Below, piece after piece: positions 49,951 to 58,423 of a DNA stretch of 64,000 bases; position 1 is the stretch's first letter; every line of letters starts with the position of its first letter. The stretch covers positions 126,889,927 to 126,953,926 of the forward strand of contig CM068367.1 in the NCBI GenBank assembly GCA_034769895.1. The letters are read 5' to 3'. The notes below the pieces were generated by a model that worked only from the letters and a program-made list of their open reading frames with translations, did no database searches and was not told where the DNA came from. Position numbers and translations under genes: made by a program. The DNA is from Magicicada septendecula. Taxonomy: Eukaryota; Arthropoda; Insecta; Hemiptera; Cicadidae.

Positions 49951-51732
49951 CTAGTTTCCCGTGGATGGACCTGCTACTGCCTGGCTGTATCCACCTCTGC
50001 CTCTATTTCCGCTTCCGTTTCCCCTCGGTGCTCCTCTGGTGTTCTCAGCTCCTCTGTGCGGTTGACTCTGTTGCTGGTACGTTCTCTCGCTGCGTTGACA
50101 TTCTCTCGGTTTGTGACATCTAAAACAAGTTGTTCTTATAGCATAGTTTTCAACATTACAATCAGCACATCGCCAACCCTCACCTCGATTATCATTATTT
50201 CCCCCTCTCGCCCCTCGGTGAAAATTTGGTATTCCCCGGGATGGATTATGATTACCATTCATGTGTGTTATGGGTGCGTTTATTCGCCTACTCATATCAC
50301 GTTCCCGTATATTCTGAAAAATGTCCAATATTTTTTCTAATTCCGTGATCTCTAGAATTTCACGCGTCATTAGCGTAATCTGTATTTCTCTGGGCAAATG
50401 CTTACTTATATGACGGACGAACGATCGAAACGGTAACGGTGGTTCTAAATATTTGGCCTCATTGTATAATCGCATTACGTACATAGTTACGTTGCTCCCT
50501 TGGGTTCCAAAATTACCTGGTCCCATAATTTTACTTCGCAATATTTCTTGTTCCTCCTCCGACCAATATTTTTCTCTAAATGCCGTCTCGAAACACTGAA
50601 AATTTACCCAGTCTACTTTATGTACCTCCGCCCATACCGCGGAATTCCCTCTAAAACACTTCATTATTTTTAACAGTTGTACCTCCCAACTACTTCTACA
50701 AAACTGATGGAATTCTTTGACTCTATTTAAAAACTGCATAGGGTGTACCCCCCTGTTTTCACAATTAAACAACTCCAAATCAATATCGCTATTCACATCT
50801 TTAGTAATGACTATTTGTTCAGTAACGCTATTAAGTTTTTCATTTATAGCTATATTCAATTCGTCTTTAACATTCACTATACTCTGTTCAATTGATGCAA
50901 ATATATTGTTATTTAAACTCTCAATTTGTACATGACGCTTATCTATAGTACTCACTGTATTTTGTATAGCTTGTATCTCTGTTTTACAATTACTTTCTAT
51001 TTCATTGATTTTGGCATTAGTATTACTTTCATGTGTTTCAATCTTATTAACTACACAATTCAACTTGTACTCATTACTAGCATTACATTCATCTATTTTA
51101 CGATCAAGATTTCCAGTTACTTTCTGTATTTGTTTATTAGTTTTTTCTACCACACTACTCTCTATTTCGTCAATTCTAGTATTCATACTATTTAATGAGT
51201 GACTCAACGTTTCATTAAATTCGTATTTCAATTTGTTATAGTTACTCTCACAATTGATTCGTACTTTATTAATTTCAGTTTTAAGTTCATCAAATTTTAC
51301 GCTAAAATTGTGATTTTGAACGTCAAATTTTGCATTTATTTTAGTGTCACTAACATCAAGTCTAGCATTTATCATGCTATATAAACGTATTAACATCTCA
51401 TCTGTATCAGATTTTCTACTTTGGACGGGCGTTGAATGAATTCCTTCATCCATAATTTTTGACTCAGTTCCACTTAATTCAGTATTCATTTGGCTCTCTG
51501 TTTCAATGTCAGTGAAGCTGACTTGTTCATTATTAATTGTACGCTCCCTACTCAAAATTGGGGTTATTTGAATCCCCGAATCTACAGTTACATTACTCTG
51601 ATCTGTTACCTTTAATTCTATTTTGTTCTGACTCGCACTTGGAGTCGAATGTGTCTCTAAATTATTTATATCTGACTCGTCAAAAACTTCGACACTCATC
51701 GTTTCATTTACGTTATTTTCGTTATCTGACAT
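49951..51732 (-). CDS. gag: Gag of element C with a RanBP2-type zinc finger
   Basis: A 593-residue frame. Residues from about 110 to 315 form a coiled coil. The core at about 330-500 has FLNRVKEFHQFC and FREKYWSEEEQ, the latter shared with the Gags of A and B. At residues 520-539 is W-x-C-x2-C-x3-N-x6-C-x2-C (WRCADCNVENYAIRTTCFRC), which matches the RanBP2-type zinc-finger pattern rather than the CCHC knuckle usual in Ty3/Gypsy Gags. An Arg/Gly-rich tail (RGAPRGNGSGNRGRGG) follows. Known RanBP2 fingers bind single-stranded RNA or ubiquitin; RNA packaging is the natural inference here. Confidence 0.88.
   Translation of the reverse strand: MSDNENNVNETMSVEVFDESDINNLETHSTPSASQNKIELKVTDQSNVTVDSGIQITPILSRERTINNEQVSFTDIETESQMNTELSGTESKIMDEGIHSTPVQSRKSDTDEMLIRLYSMINARLDVSDTKINAKFDVQNHNFSVKFDELKTEINKVRINCESNYNKLKYEFNETLSHSLNSMNTRIDEIESSVVEKTNKQIQKVTGNLDRKIDECNASNEYKLNCVVNKIETHESNTNAKINEIESNCKTEIQAIQNTVSTIDKRHVQIESLNNNIFASIEQSIVNVKDELNIAINEKLNSVTEQIVITKDVNSDIDLELFNCENRGVHPMQFLNRVKEFHQFCRSSWEVQLLKIMKCFRGNSAVWAEVHKVDWVNFQCFETAFREKYWSEEEQEILRSKIMGPGNFGTQGSNVTMYVMRLYNEAKYLEPPLPFRSFVRHISKHLPREIQITLMTREILEITELEKILDIFQNIRERDMSRRINAPITHMNGNHNPSRGIPNFHRGARGGNNDNRGEGWRCADCNVENYAIRTTCFRCHKPRECQRSERTYQQQSQPHRGAENTRGAPRGNGSGNRGRGGYSQAVAGPSTGN
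49954..49960 (-). other. Candidate -1 ribosomal frameshift site, GGGAAAC
   Basis: On the minus strand the heptamer is phased G GGA AAC in the gag frame and is followed directly by the gag stop TAG. The pol frame is open in -1. Same arrangement as the TTTAAAC site in element A. Confidence 0.78.
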
Positions 51733-51912
51733 TTTGTATTATTGATATAAATTAAATTACATGAATTGCTTAAACAGAATAGATTAATTAAATAAATACT
51801 GTAATTACTTAAATTTTGTAATATACTGTTAGGTTGCTAAGCTAACCTAGAACATGTTTGTATCTCTGTCGATGCGGAATTCAATTAATTAATTATAATT
51901 AATTCAATTCGT

Positions 51913-51932
51913 GCCTGTTCCGTGGCGCCATT
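51913..51932 (-). promoter_or_regulatory. Primer-binding site of element C
   Basis: TGGCGCCACGGAACAGG starts two bases after the LTR end. The priming tRNA was not identified. Confidence 0.7.
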
Positions 51933-53122
51933 TGTGACGTACTAATCAATCCATTTATTATTATTACAACCAAATTTCAAATTAACTCTTACTTACCGGT
52001 ACGATAGCTTCAACAAGGTCACAGAGTTCGATCACATGTAGCTGGATACAAACATGGTCTATGGGTTACGCAAAGCACTGACACAACTCATATATGAAGA
52101 GAATTAATATTTATTATTATTTACTCTTAAATGATTGTAAACTCATGAAGATTCATTTGGATACATATTTTCAAAGTTGTGCAACCCTAGCATAATTACA
52201 CTTATTAACTACAGCTTACCTTGTTGTATATTACACAAAACACAATTATCAACACAAACACAAACAGAAACAGCCCAGCTTTGCCATTCCACATTCATTC
52301 ATATTTGAAAGAAACAAAGAACCCCTTAACACATTTTTCTATAATAATGCCCCCACGTCGACCACGCGGTCATCGCGCCCGTACTAAGTCCTCGTTCAGG
52401 TGTCCGAAAAAGAAACGAAACTATTAATTCATTTAGGCTTACTCATTACTGTTATCTCACTTGTACAATGTTGATTAACGTTCCAAATTTTAACTGTGAG
52501 GTCGGCCGACCTTAAAAGAAACTGTTAACAAAATTTAGATGGACCGCATGCGGTCTGTTGGTAAGAGGCACTGGGCAGAAGTTTGTTCTCTGTTCCCTCT
52601 CCACAGTTTTCAATACGGGAACTCACTGCCTTGGGCGTCGTCGCTGAAGCTTCGGCCCATGCTATGCATGTTGTTTTTGAGTCCATGTCGCATATGATCT
52701 TCTCTAGGCATTGGCTGACGTCATGGTAGGACCCGGACGTAAACAGCACTTCCTGCCGCTCAAAAACGCATTGCTGAAGTTTACTCGTCCCAGGACATCC
52801 GGTTTGGTGGCTGGATGCGTCACTCGAGTTTGTGGTGATACAGTTGCGTCTGTGTGCGGCTACACAAGTACAGATTTCTGAGAAGTTTGAAGGGGGTAAA
52901 TGCTTCGCTCGCCGACTTACACAATTGGAATTGCGTAACGCCTTTGTCTCAAACTGTTTCTTAACATTGGAAATAACGTTGCCATGCGTTCTGTTATAAT
53001 GGAATTAATCTGGTTGCACAATAATTTTCACAACTTTTAGACAAACCCGCCCAAAATGAAAGAAATAAAAATGTACTTGCCCCATACGGTAAAATAAAAA
53101 CACCCAAAAATGACCCGCTACA
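51933..53122 (-). repeat. 5' LTR of element C
   Basis: 1190 bp, bounded TG...CA. It carries the longer form of the antisense micro-ORF. Confidence 0.92.
52347..52427 (+). other. Micro-ORF antisense to element C, high-coordinate copy
   Basis: A 26-residue frame starting MPPRRPRGHRARTKSSFRC and ending PKKKRNY, with a nuclear-localisation-like PKKKR. It lies opposite to the direction of gag-pol. Both LTR copies stay open although surrounding bases differ. Confidence 0.3.
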
Positions 53123-53349
53123 AAGAATACCCATTACATTCAGTCAATACACTATATAAATCGTTAATATTACCCAGCTACTGAATACTAAGTTAAACCT
53201 ATATCGTAGTACGATTATAAGTTAAAAGAACATAATTATAATCATATTTGCCTAATAATATATTTTCAGGAGGTTTCATCGGTAACAACCGAATAGGTAT
53301 ATTCATTAATAATATATTGATTAAAAACAGGTAACAACATTTTATTTGT

Positions 53350-53355
<6 letters not shown>
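53123..53355 (+). repeat. 3' LTR of element B, right part
   Basis: The last 230 bp of the LTR, starting with the duplicated AAGA and ending ...TTTGTTAC against a TA tract. Confidence 0.9.

Positions 53356-53383
<28 letters not shown>
53356..53383. repeat. (TA)n tract between element B and LTR F
   Basis: Perfect TA alternation of about 28 bases between two TG/CA-bounded units. Confidence 0.9.
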
Positions 53384-53386
<3 letters not shown>

Positions 53387-54560
53387 GACAGGACGAATAG
53401 TCACAATATGACAACCGTCACATATGCGTATAGCAAGATAGAAAATACAGTGCATAAAGCAATGCTCTGCTTAGTATAATAAGAAACAATGTATAAGATT
53501 AAGTAAATAGAGTTAAGAAAGTATAATAATAAGAATTGTGTAATTGTGTATCAATATTGCAAATGTAAAAACTGTTTAAAAAGAACCTATCAGAGCGTGA
53601 ACAACAACCCGTGACAGTGATAAACCAATAAGGGTAGAGTGTCATTAAACTAGCGGGAAAATACAGGGCGACGTCGCTAACGCGCTCCAAGCACGGCAGT
53701 CTGCATTAAACCACCGGTTCGAGAAGTCCGCTTTAAGCACTAGTTCGGAAAGTCTATGTTAAACAACCAGTCCGAGTAGTTGCAGTAAAACACTAGTACG
53801 GAACTTCGGTTTTGAATTACTAGCCCGAGCAGTGCGTAGTGAGTAAAATCATGCGACAAGTTAAACTTAAAAACACTCGAACTTAACGTGAAAGCGACTC
53901 CGTTCAAATAAATCAACAATAGCGTGAAAATAGCATCTGAACGTAAAAATTGCACAACAGGGAGCTGAGGACATATCCACATCAGGGAGGCTGTTCACAC
54001 CAGAATCCAGGGAAGCTGAGAACACTCCACATCAGGGAAACTGTACACATATCCACACCATGGAGACTGGATGAACAAGAAGAGGAACAATTGGAACATT
54101 CAAACCCAGAAACGCCCATGAGATAGACGCCGGAGCTACAATAACAAGTAGAGTATTAAACATTTAAGTTTGAATTCAAAAAGACAGTAAATAAGAAAGA
54201 GAACAATTTCAGAGACTATAAAAAACAAATTTATGTAATTAGTAAAGTAAGATAACAGAGCAAATTGAAGTAGAGTCATTTAAAGAGTTAAAGTAAATAA
54301 ATAAAGAACATTAAACACAATTCTTATAATAACTAAAGAGTTAGAAATAATTATTTCAAAAATAACACCCATCCATCACATTCTCACACATAGGTCTACA
54401 GAATATAAGTATAGCAGAGAAGTAAAAGTAAATTCAGTTAAGGTAAGTCTAATTAAAAATAGCATTGGTCTTTGTGTGTGTAAACTGAACAGTATTAATA
54501 CTCGCTGTTGCCCCAAAAATTGGCGATACCAGTAAAACACACCAACAGAGTCCAGTTGCA
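53384..54560 (+). mobile_element. LTR F (solo LTR or truncated LTR element), 1.18 kb
   Basis: It starts TGTGACAGGACGAATAG and ends CCAGTTGCA, with TA tracts on both sides. Near its right end is CAAAAATTGGCGATACCAG (54513-54531), a primer-binding-site-like motif about 30 bp before the boundary. No coding region is seen. Repeated short motifs (ACTAGTxCGGAA and similar, 53710-53840) occur in the left half. Either a solo LTR with an internal motif or an LTR plus a remnant of leader. Confidence 0.6.
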
Positions 54561-54580
54561 ATATATATATGTATATATAA
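54561..54580. repeat. (TA)n tract at the head of PLE-1 copy 2
   Basis: TA-rich junction that, before the LTR insertions, would have joined PLE-1 copy 1 and copy 2; the intact equivalent is TAGTATATATATAAGGGAAG at about 57304-57323. Confidence 0.75.
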
Positions 54581-54616
54581 GGGAAGTAGGTATTTTAATG
54601 TTGTTGTAGGAAGAAC

Positions 54617-55483
54617 TTGATAGTGGTTGCAAAACCGAAAGGCCTCATTCGAGGGAAAATTGTATATAGCAGAGAAGCAACAAAATTCGACAAAGTTGTT
54701 ATGAAGACTGCTAACACAGAGAACATAACTGATAATAGACGTGCATTGCAAGCGGAAGAATTGAATAAAGTAAGCTTAGTGTTTAAATATTTAAAATCTA
54801 AAGTAAAATTGAAGAGAACTCTTAGCAAAATATGGTTTAATAAACAGTGCGAGTATAGAAATATAATACCGAAATATGCAAAAATTAAGATAAATAATAA
54901 TGGTGAAGCAGCGACAAAAGTGAAAAAATTAAGTGAAAAATTATGGATAAAATTAGAAATTAGGCACCTCTACGGAAAACTAAATACATTTAATAAAGAA
55001 TTATTTGAAAGGCACTTGGAATTATATAAAATATTCTCATTTATAGAATTGGAAGAAATATTATACGGGTTTGGTGAGAATTATGTAAATAAGAAATTAA
55101 AGAATTTAAACTACAAATTACTTGGTAAATTAGATAAACTATCCAAAAAAGGAAATATAAGGGTAGGTAACAAAAAGAGTAGTGAGGAAGGTTTTGCCCA
55201 ACGAGTGGTTAACCTTACAGAAGTTACATTCACAGAAGAGGAACAAAAATTATTAGATAAGTGTTTAAAATATGCACCTCCTGTTGGCATAAATAGGGAA
55301 AAGGCATTAGAGGAGTGTGAAGTAATAGTAGAGAAAATAGAAAATGAGGATACTAAAAAACAAATGAAGTATGAGTTAAAAGAAATCGTTGAAAAAATGT
55401 ATAATAAAAGTAAAAATCGAAGAAATAAAGTGGAAGAACAGGTCACAAGTGATGTAAAGAAATTGAAAAATAAAGTAAAATAA
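54617..55483 (+). pseudogene. PLE-1 N-terminal region (copy 2)
   Basis: A 288-residue, Lys-rich frame. Its later part has VVNLTEVTFTEEEQKLLDKC followed by LKYAPP, the block found ahead of the RT domain in Penelope-like elements. The first 45 residues are encoded by the pseudo-LTR head. An earlier start than the first ATG is possible because the frame is open upstream. Confidence 0.75.
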
Positions 55484-55530
55484 AATAATCTACTAGTTAC
55501 TAAAGTAGACAAAGGAATACTTCGGTTGTA

Positions 55531-56690
55531 ATGAAGAAAGGTTGGTACATAAACAAGACAGAAGACTTTATAAAAGAAGGCCCATATCAAGGAATAAAAT
55601 ATGATTACACAAGCAAATACCAAGCTCAAATTAAAAAAGTGTTAAAAGAAATAACATTCCTAAGCAATAAGAAGAAGAAATTACTTATAGAATCAAACCC
55701 AGAAGCGCCAAGGTTGAGGTGTCAACCAAAATTATATAAAGAAGGTATGCCGTTTAGGCTACTAGTTTCGTTTATTAATTCGCCTAGTTATAAGATATCA
55801 AAAGAAGTGAGCAAGTTGCTTGGGAGGTTATACGATTTTGAGGTAACATATAGTGTAGAAAATAGTAGAAATGTAATAGAACGATTGAAGTTAGTAAAAA
55901 TAAGTGAAAATACGAAACTTATGTCATTAGACGTGTCAGATATGTTTACAAATATATCGGTTGAACAGACTTTAGAAATGATTAAAAATAACAATTTAGG
56001 ACAGTATCAGTATAAAAGTGATTTAATAAAAGTTCTGACAGTGTGCGTAAAGCAAAACTAATTTAGGTTTAATAATAAGTATTACATTCAAAAGGAGGGG
56101 CTACCAATGGGTTGTCCGTTGTCACCAGTAATGGTGGAAATATATATGAATTGTTTTGAGAGGCGTGTCCTAATGGAATCAAAATATAAGGATAAAATAA
56201 AGGAATGGATAAGGTACGTAAACGACATTTTGGTGGTGTGGGAGGGAACAAATGAAGAATTCGCAGAACTAACGAATGAAATTAATCAAATTGAAAATAA
56301 AATTAAGTTCAAAGAGGAAATAGGTGGAGTACAAATAAATTACCTAGATCTAAATATAAAGATAGAGTGTGGTGTTTTTAAATTTGATGTATTTAGAAAA
56401 GAAACGTATACAGACTTTATACCTCAGGAATCATACCATCCCGTAAGTCATAAGATGGCTGCACTAAACTCATTTTGTTATAGGGCAATAAAATACTTAG
56501 AAGATGATTCATATAAAAAAGAAGAGTTAAAAAGAATAGAAGAAATAGCGAAAAATAATAATTATAAACCGGGGATAGTAGAGAAAATTGTAAAAAGAAT
56601 AGAAGGGAATAGTAGACAAGAAGAGAAGAAAGAAAAGAAATATATAGGATCAATAACATATCTGGGATTTCAAACGAGGAACATAATCAA
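55531..56690 (+). pseudogene. PLE-1 reverse transcriptase (copy 2)
   Basis: Segments at 55531-56061 and 56107-56690 together hold the RT blocks in order: RLRCQPKLYKEGMPFRLLVS, the first catalytic block LMSLDVSDMFTNISVEQTL with its Asp, GLPMGCPLSPVMVEIYM, and RYVNDILVVWEG at the second catalytic block. The usual Penelope motif there has two Asp residues; this copy and copy 1 both have Asn-Asp. The thumb region reads SYHPVSHKMAALNSFCYRAI. An in-frame TAA near 56059 divides the region. Confidence 0.85.
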
Positions 56691-56695
56691 GTGCT

Positions 56696-57121
56696 TTGAA
56701 AAACACAATAGCGGTAAAAAAGACAAAGACAGTTTTTGATTGTATAAAGAATAGTAGTACTGAAATAACGCCTGAATTACAGAAAAGCGGTGTTTATAAG
56801 TTGAACTGTAAACAGTGTGATAAGGTTTACCTGGGCGAAACAGGACGTAAGTTCAAAATTAGATTGAGAGAGCATGCGAGAGGAGAAGGAGACAGAACTA
56901 CGAATTCGCTCTACGTGAGACATTTTAATGAAACAGGGCATAGGTATTTCGACCCAACAGAGAACGTCGAAATAGTAAGGTTAGAGAATAACATAAGTAA
57001 ACGCAAATTGTATGAAGAATTAGAAATATTAAAAGTAAGGAAAAAGAATAGGAATGCGCTGATGAATATAAAGACTGAATTTAGTAATGAGGATATATTT
57101 TACTATATTTTGAAAGAGTAA
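56696..57121 (+). pseudogene. PLE-1 GIY-YIG endonuclease (copy 2)
   Basis: A 141-residue frame with SGVYKLNCKQCDKVYLGETG, RLREHARGEGDR and HFNETGHRY. It is the same domain as 15700-16030 with a handful of substitutions. The frame overlaps the end of the RT segment by about 40 bp in a different phase. The 3' UTR runs to about 57310. Confidence 0.88.
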
Positions 57122-57310
57122 TGTATAAAAGGTGAAATACGGTTACAGGATATGTGTTCAGAAGGTAGAAAGCTGTAGGAGATTTCTAGAGGGTAATGTA
57201 TGTGACGAGGTCAGGTTGACTGAGTAAGGGGGGGGCTAACAAGGACTGGGCGGTAAGTACTGCCTTCTATTGGTTGAATGTAACCGGTGATGCGTGGGAG
57301 AGTTAGTATA

Positions 57311-57434
57311 TATATAAGGGAAGTAGGTATTTTAATGTTGTTGTAGGAAGAACTTGATAATGGTTGTGAAACCGAAAGGCCTCGTTCGAGGGAAAATTGT
57401 ATATAGCAGGGAAGCAACAAAATTCGACAAAGTT
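57311..57434 (+). repeat. PLE-1 pseudo-LTR (head of a third, truncated copy)
   Basis: It repeats 54576-54699 with about five differences and stops at ...GACAAAGTT, directly before the 12-bp duplication ATTTATTATATA (57435-57446) that also precedes copy 1. It therefore marks the right end of the whole compound insertion. Confidence 0.88.
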
Positions 57435-58407
57435 ATTTATTATATAATTTTAGTATAGTAACATTCATTTCTTTTTTAGGCCTACTTTTCTTTTATACCA
57501 TATTATTGGTTTAAAGTTTGATGTGGCCCTTTAACTATTAACTCTAACTCTTAACAATAATACTATTTGAATATTATTATTGGATTCTTATCCTGAATAA
57601 TAATATACTATAATGCTATCTTATCTACTACTGTTTTTGGTCCTTTTCCAAAACTAAACTCTAGTATTGTTCACTTATTTTGGTGTCTTTATACAGATTG
57701 TGTTTGTGTTTTATTTTTAGTTAATCACTTTCCTTCCGCACTCTCACTTTTATACGAGTTCTTGCTTATATTTGATGTTTTTTATTTATATTTTGTGTCA
57801 CACCTGCACTTGTACTGCTTCACTGTACTTAGTGTCAATAGTGTTATACACTTTTATTTTGTTTCTTTATACACTGTACTGGTTATTATTAATCACATTG
57901 GTGTTATCGCCATTATCATAGAGTGTTTATTACTTAGTGTTTATTTGTAATTCACTCCGTATTCATATCATGCACTCTTGGTTCACTTTGGTCTATGACA
58001 TTTTGAGTATTAGTCTATCTCTATTATATTTCATTTTTGTTATTATACTTTTCTGTATCATTGTTTGTGTATTTTATTATTTATTTCATCATTATTCTAT
58101 ACTTACTTAGCTAATATTACAACATTTTCTTTTGGTTTGTACTTTCTATCTATATTCAATGGTACATTTAATTATATTTACTTTTCTTAGTTTTTTATTT
58201 CATGGGTTTATTTCATAATAATTTGTCATTTGGCCAATCACTTGGGTTGGGTCATAGCCATTTGTCTCGTATACGTTACAGTCATTCTAGTGCTATTTAT
58301 TTAAAATTGTTAATTCTTCTTCTTTTATCTACCTTTAGCCGCCTGCTTTTTACTTTATATTCTATGGTATATCTTCCCTTGTTTGGGCTGCTTTTGGTAT
58401 CGTAACA
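57435..58407 (-). mobile_element. LTR D, 5' part
   Basis: Read on the minus strand it starts TGTTACGATACCAAAAGCAG and has ACCCAAGTGATTG near 58240, a block found at a similar distance from the start of LTR A. AT-rich, with no credible gene. It resumes at 14724 on the other side of PLE-1. Confidence 0.6.
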
Positions 58408-58423
58408 ACACACACACACACAT
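58408..58423. repeat. (CA)n tract between LTR D and block G
   Basis: A 16-bp CA repeat flanked on both sides by LTR-type termini. Confidence 0.85.

Larger units (their letters stand above)
38249..53122 (-). mobile_element. Ty3/Gypsy element C, inserted in the 3' LTR of element B
   Basis: Minus-strand element with its 5' LTR at 51933-53122 and its 3' LTR at 38249-41843, the latter lengthened by a Helentron-like insertion at 39396-41790. Read in its own direction the LTR starts TGTAGCGGGTCATTTTTGGG and ends ...TACGTCACA. The primer-binding site is TGGCGCCACGGAACAGG (51914-51930, minus strand). The purine tract GAGGGGGTAT lies at 41844-41853. Target duplication is AAGA. Parts seen are gag, protease, reverse transcriptase, RNase H and integrase. 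It looks close to whole, with about one break. A 4.7-kb non-coding stretch separates pol from the 3' LTR. Confidence 0.93.
30498..53355 (+). mobile_element. Ty3/Gypsy element B, interrupted by element C
   Basis: The 5' LTR is 30498-32737 (2240 bp, TGTAACGTAACAGAG...GTTACA). The 3' LTR is in two parts, 36236-38248 and 53123 to about 53355, because element C lies inside it with the duplicated target AAGA at 38245-38248 and 53123-53126. The LTR halves differ by about five positions, so B is recent. The primer-binding site is TGGCGCTCAACGAGTGGG (32741-32758) and the purine tract CGAAGGGGGG (36221-36230). Only gag is recognised inside; no pol is seen. The element is broken. Both outer flanks are TA repeats. 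Confidence 0.92.
54576..57310 (+). mobile_element. Penelope-like element PLE-1, copy 2 (near full length)
   Basis: It begins ATAAGGGAAGTAGGTATTTT and runs through an N-terminal region, reverse transcriptase, GIY-YIG endonuclease and 3' UTR. The head recurs in direct orientation right after the 3' end (57311-57434), the pseudo-LTR tandem arrangement known for Penelope elements. The coding region is divided among frames at several points, so the copy is probably inactive. Copy 1 is about 97 percent identical by eye over the shared part. Confidence 0.9.

Noticed and set aside
54617-55483. Host gene for a Lys-rich protein
   Set aside because: It lies between the Penelope head and the RT domain, and ends in the block typical of Penelope N-terminal regions.
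57762-57950. Hydrophobic 62-codon frame
   Set aside because: Same reason: T-rich LTR D sequence read on the strand opposite to the LTR.
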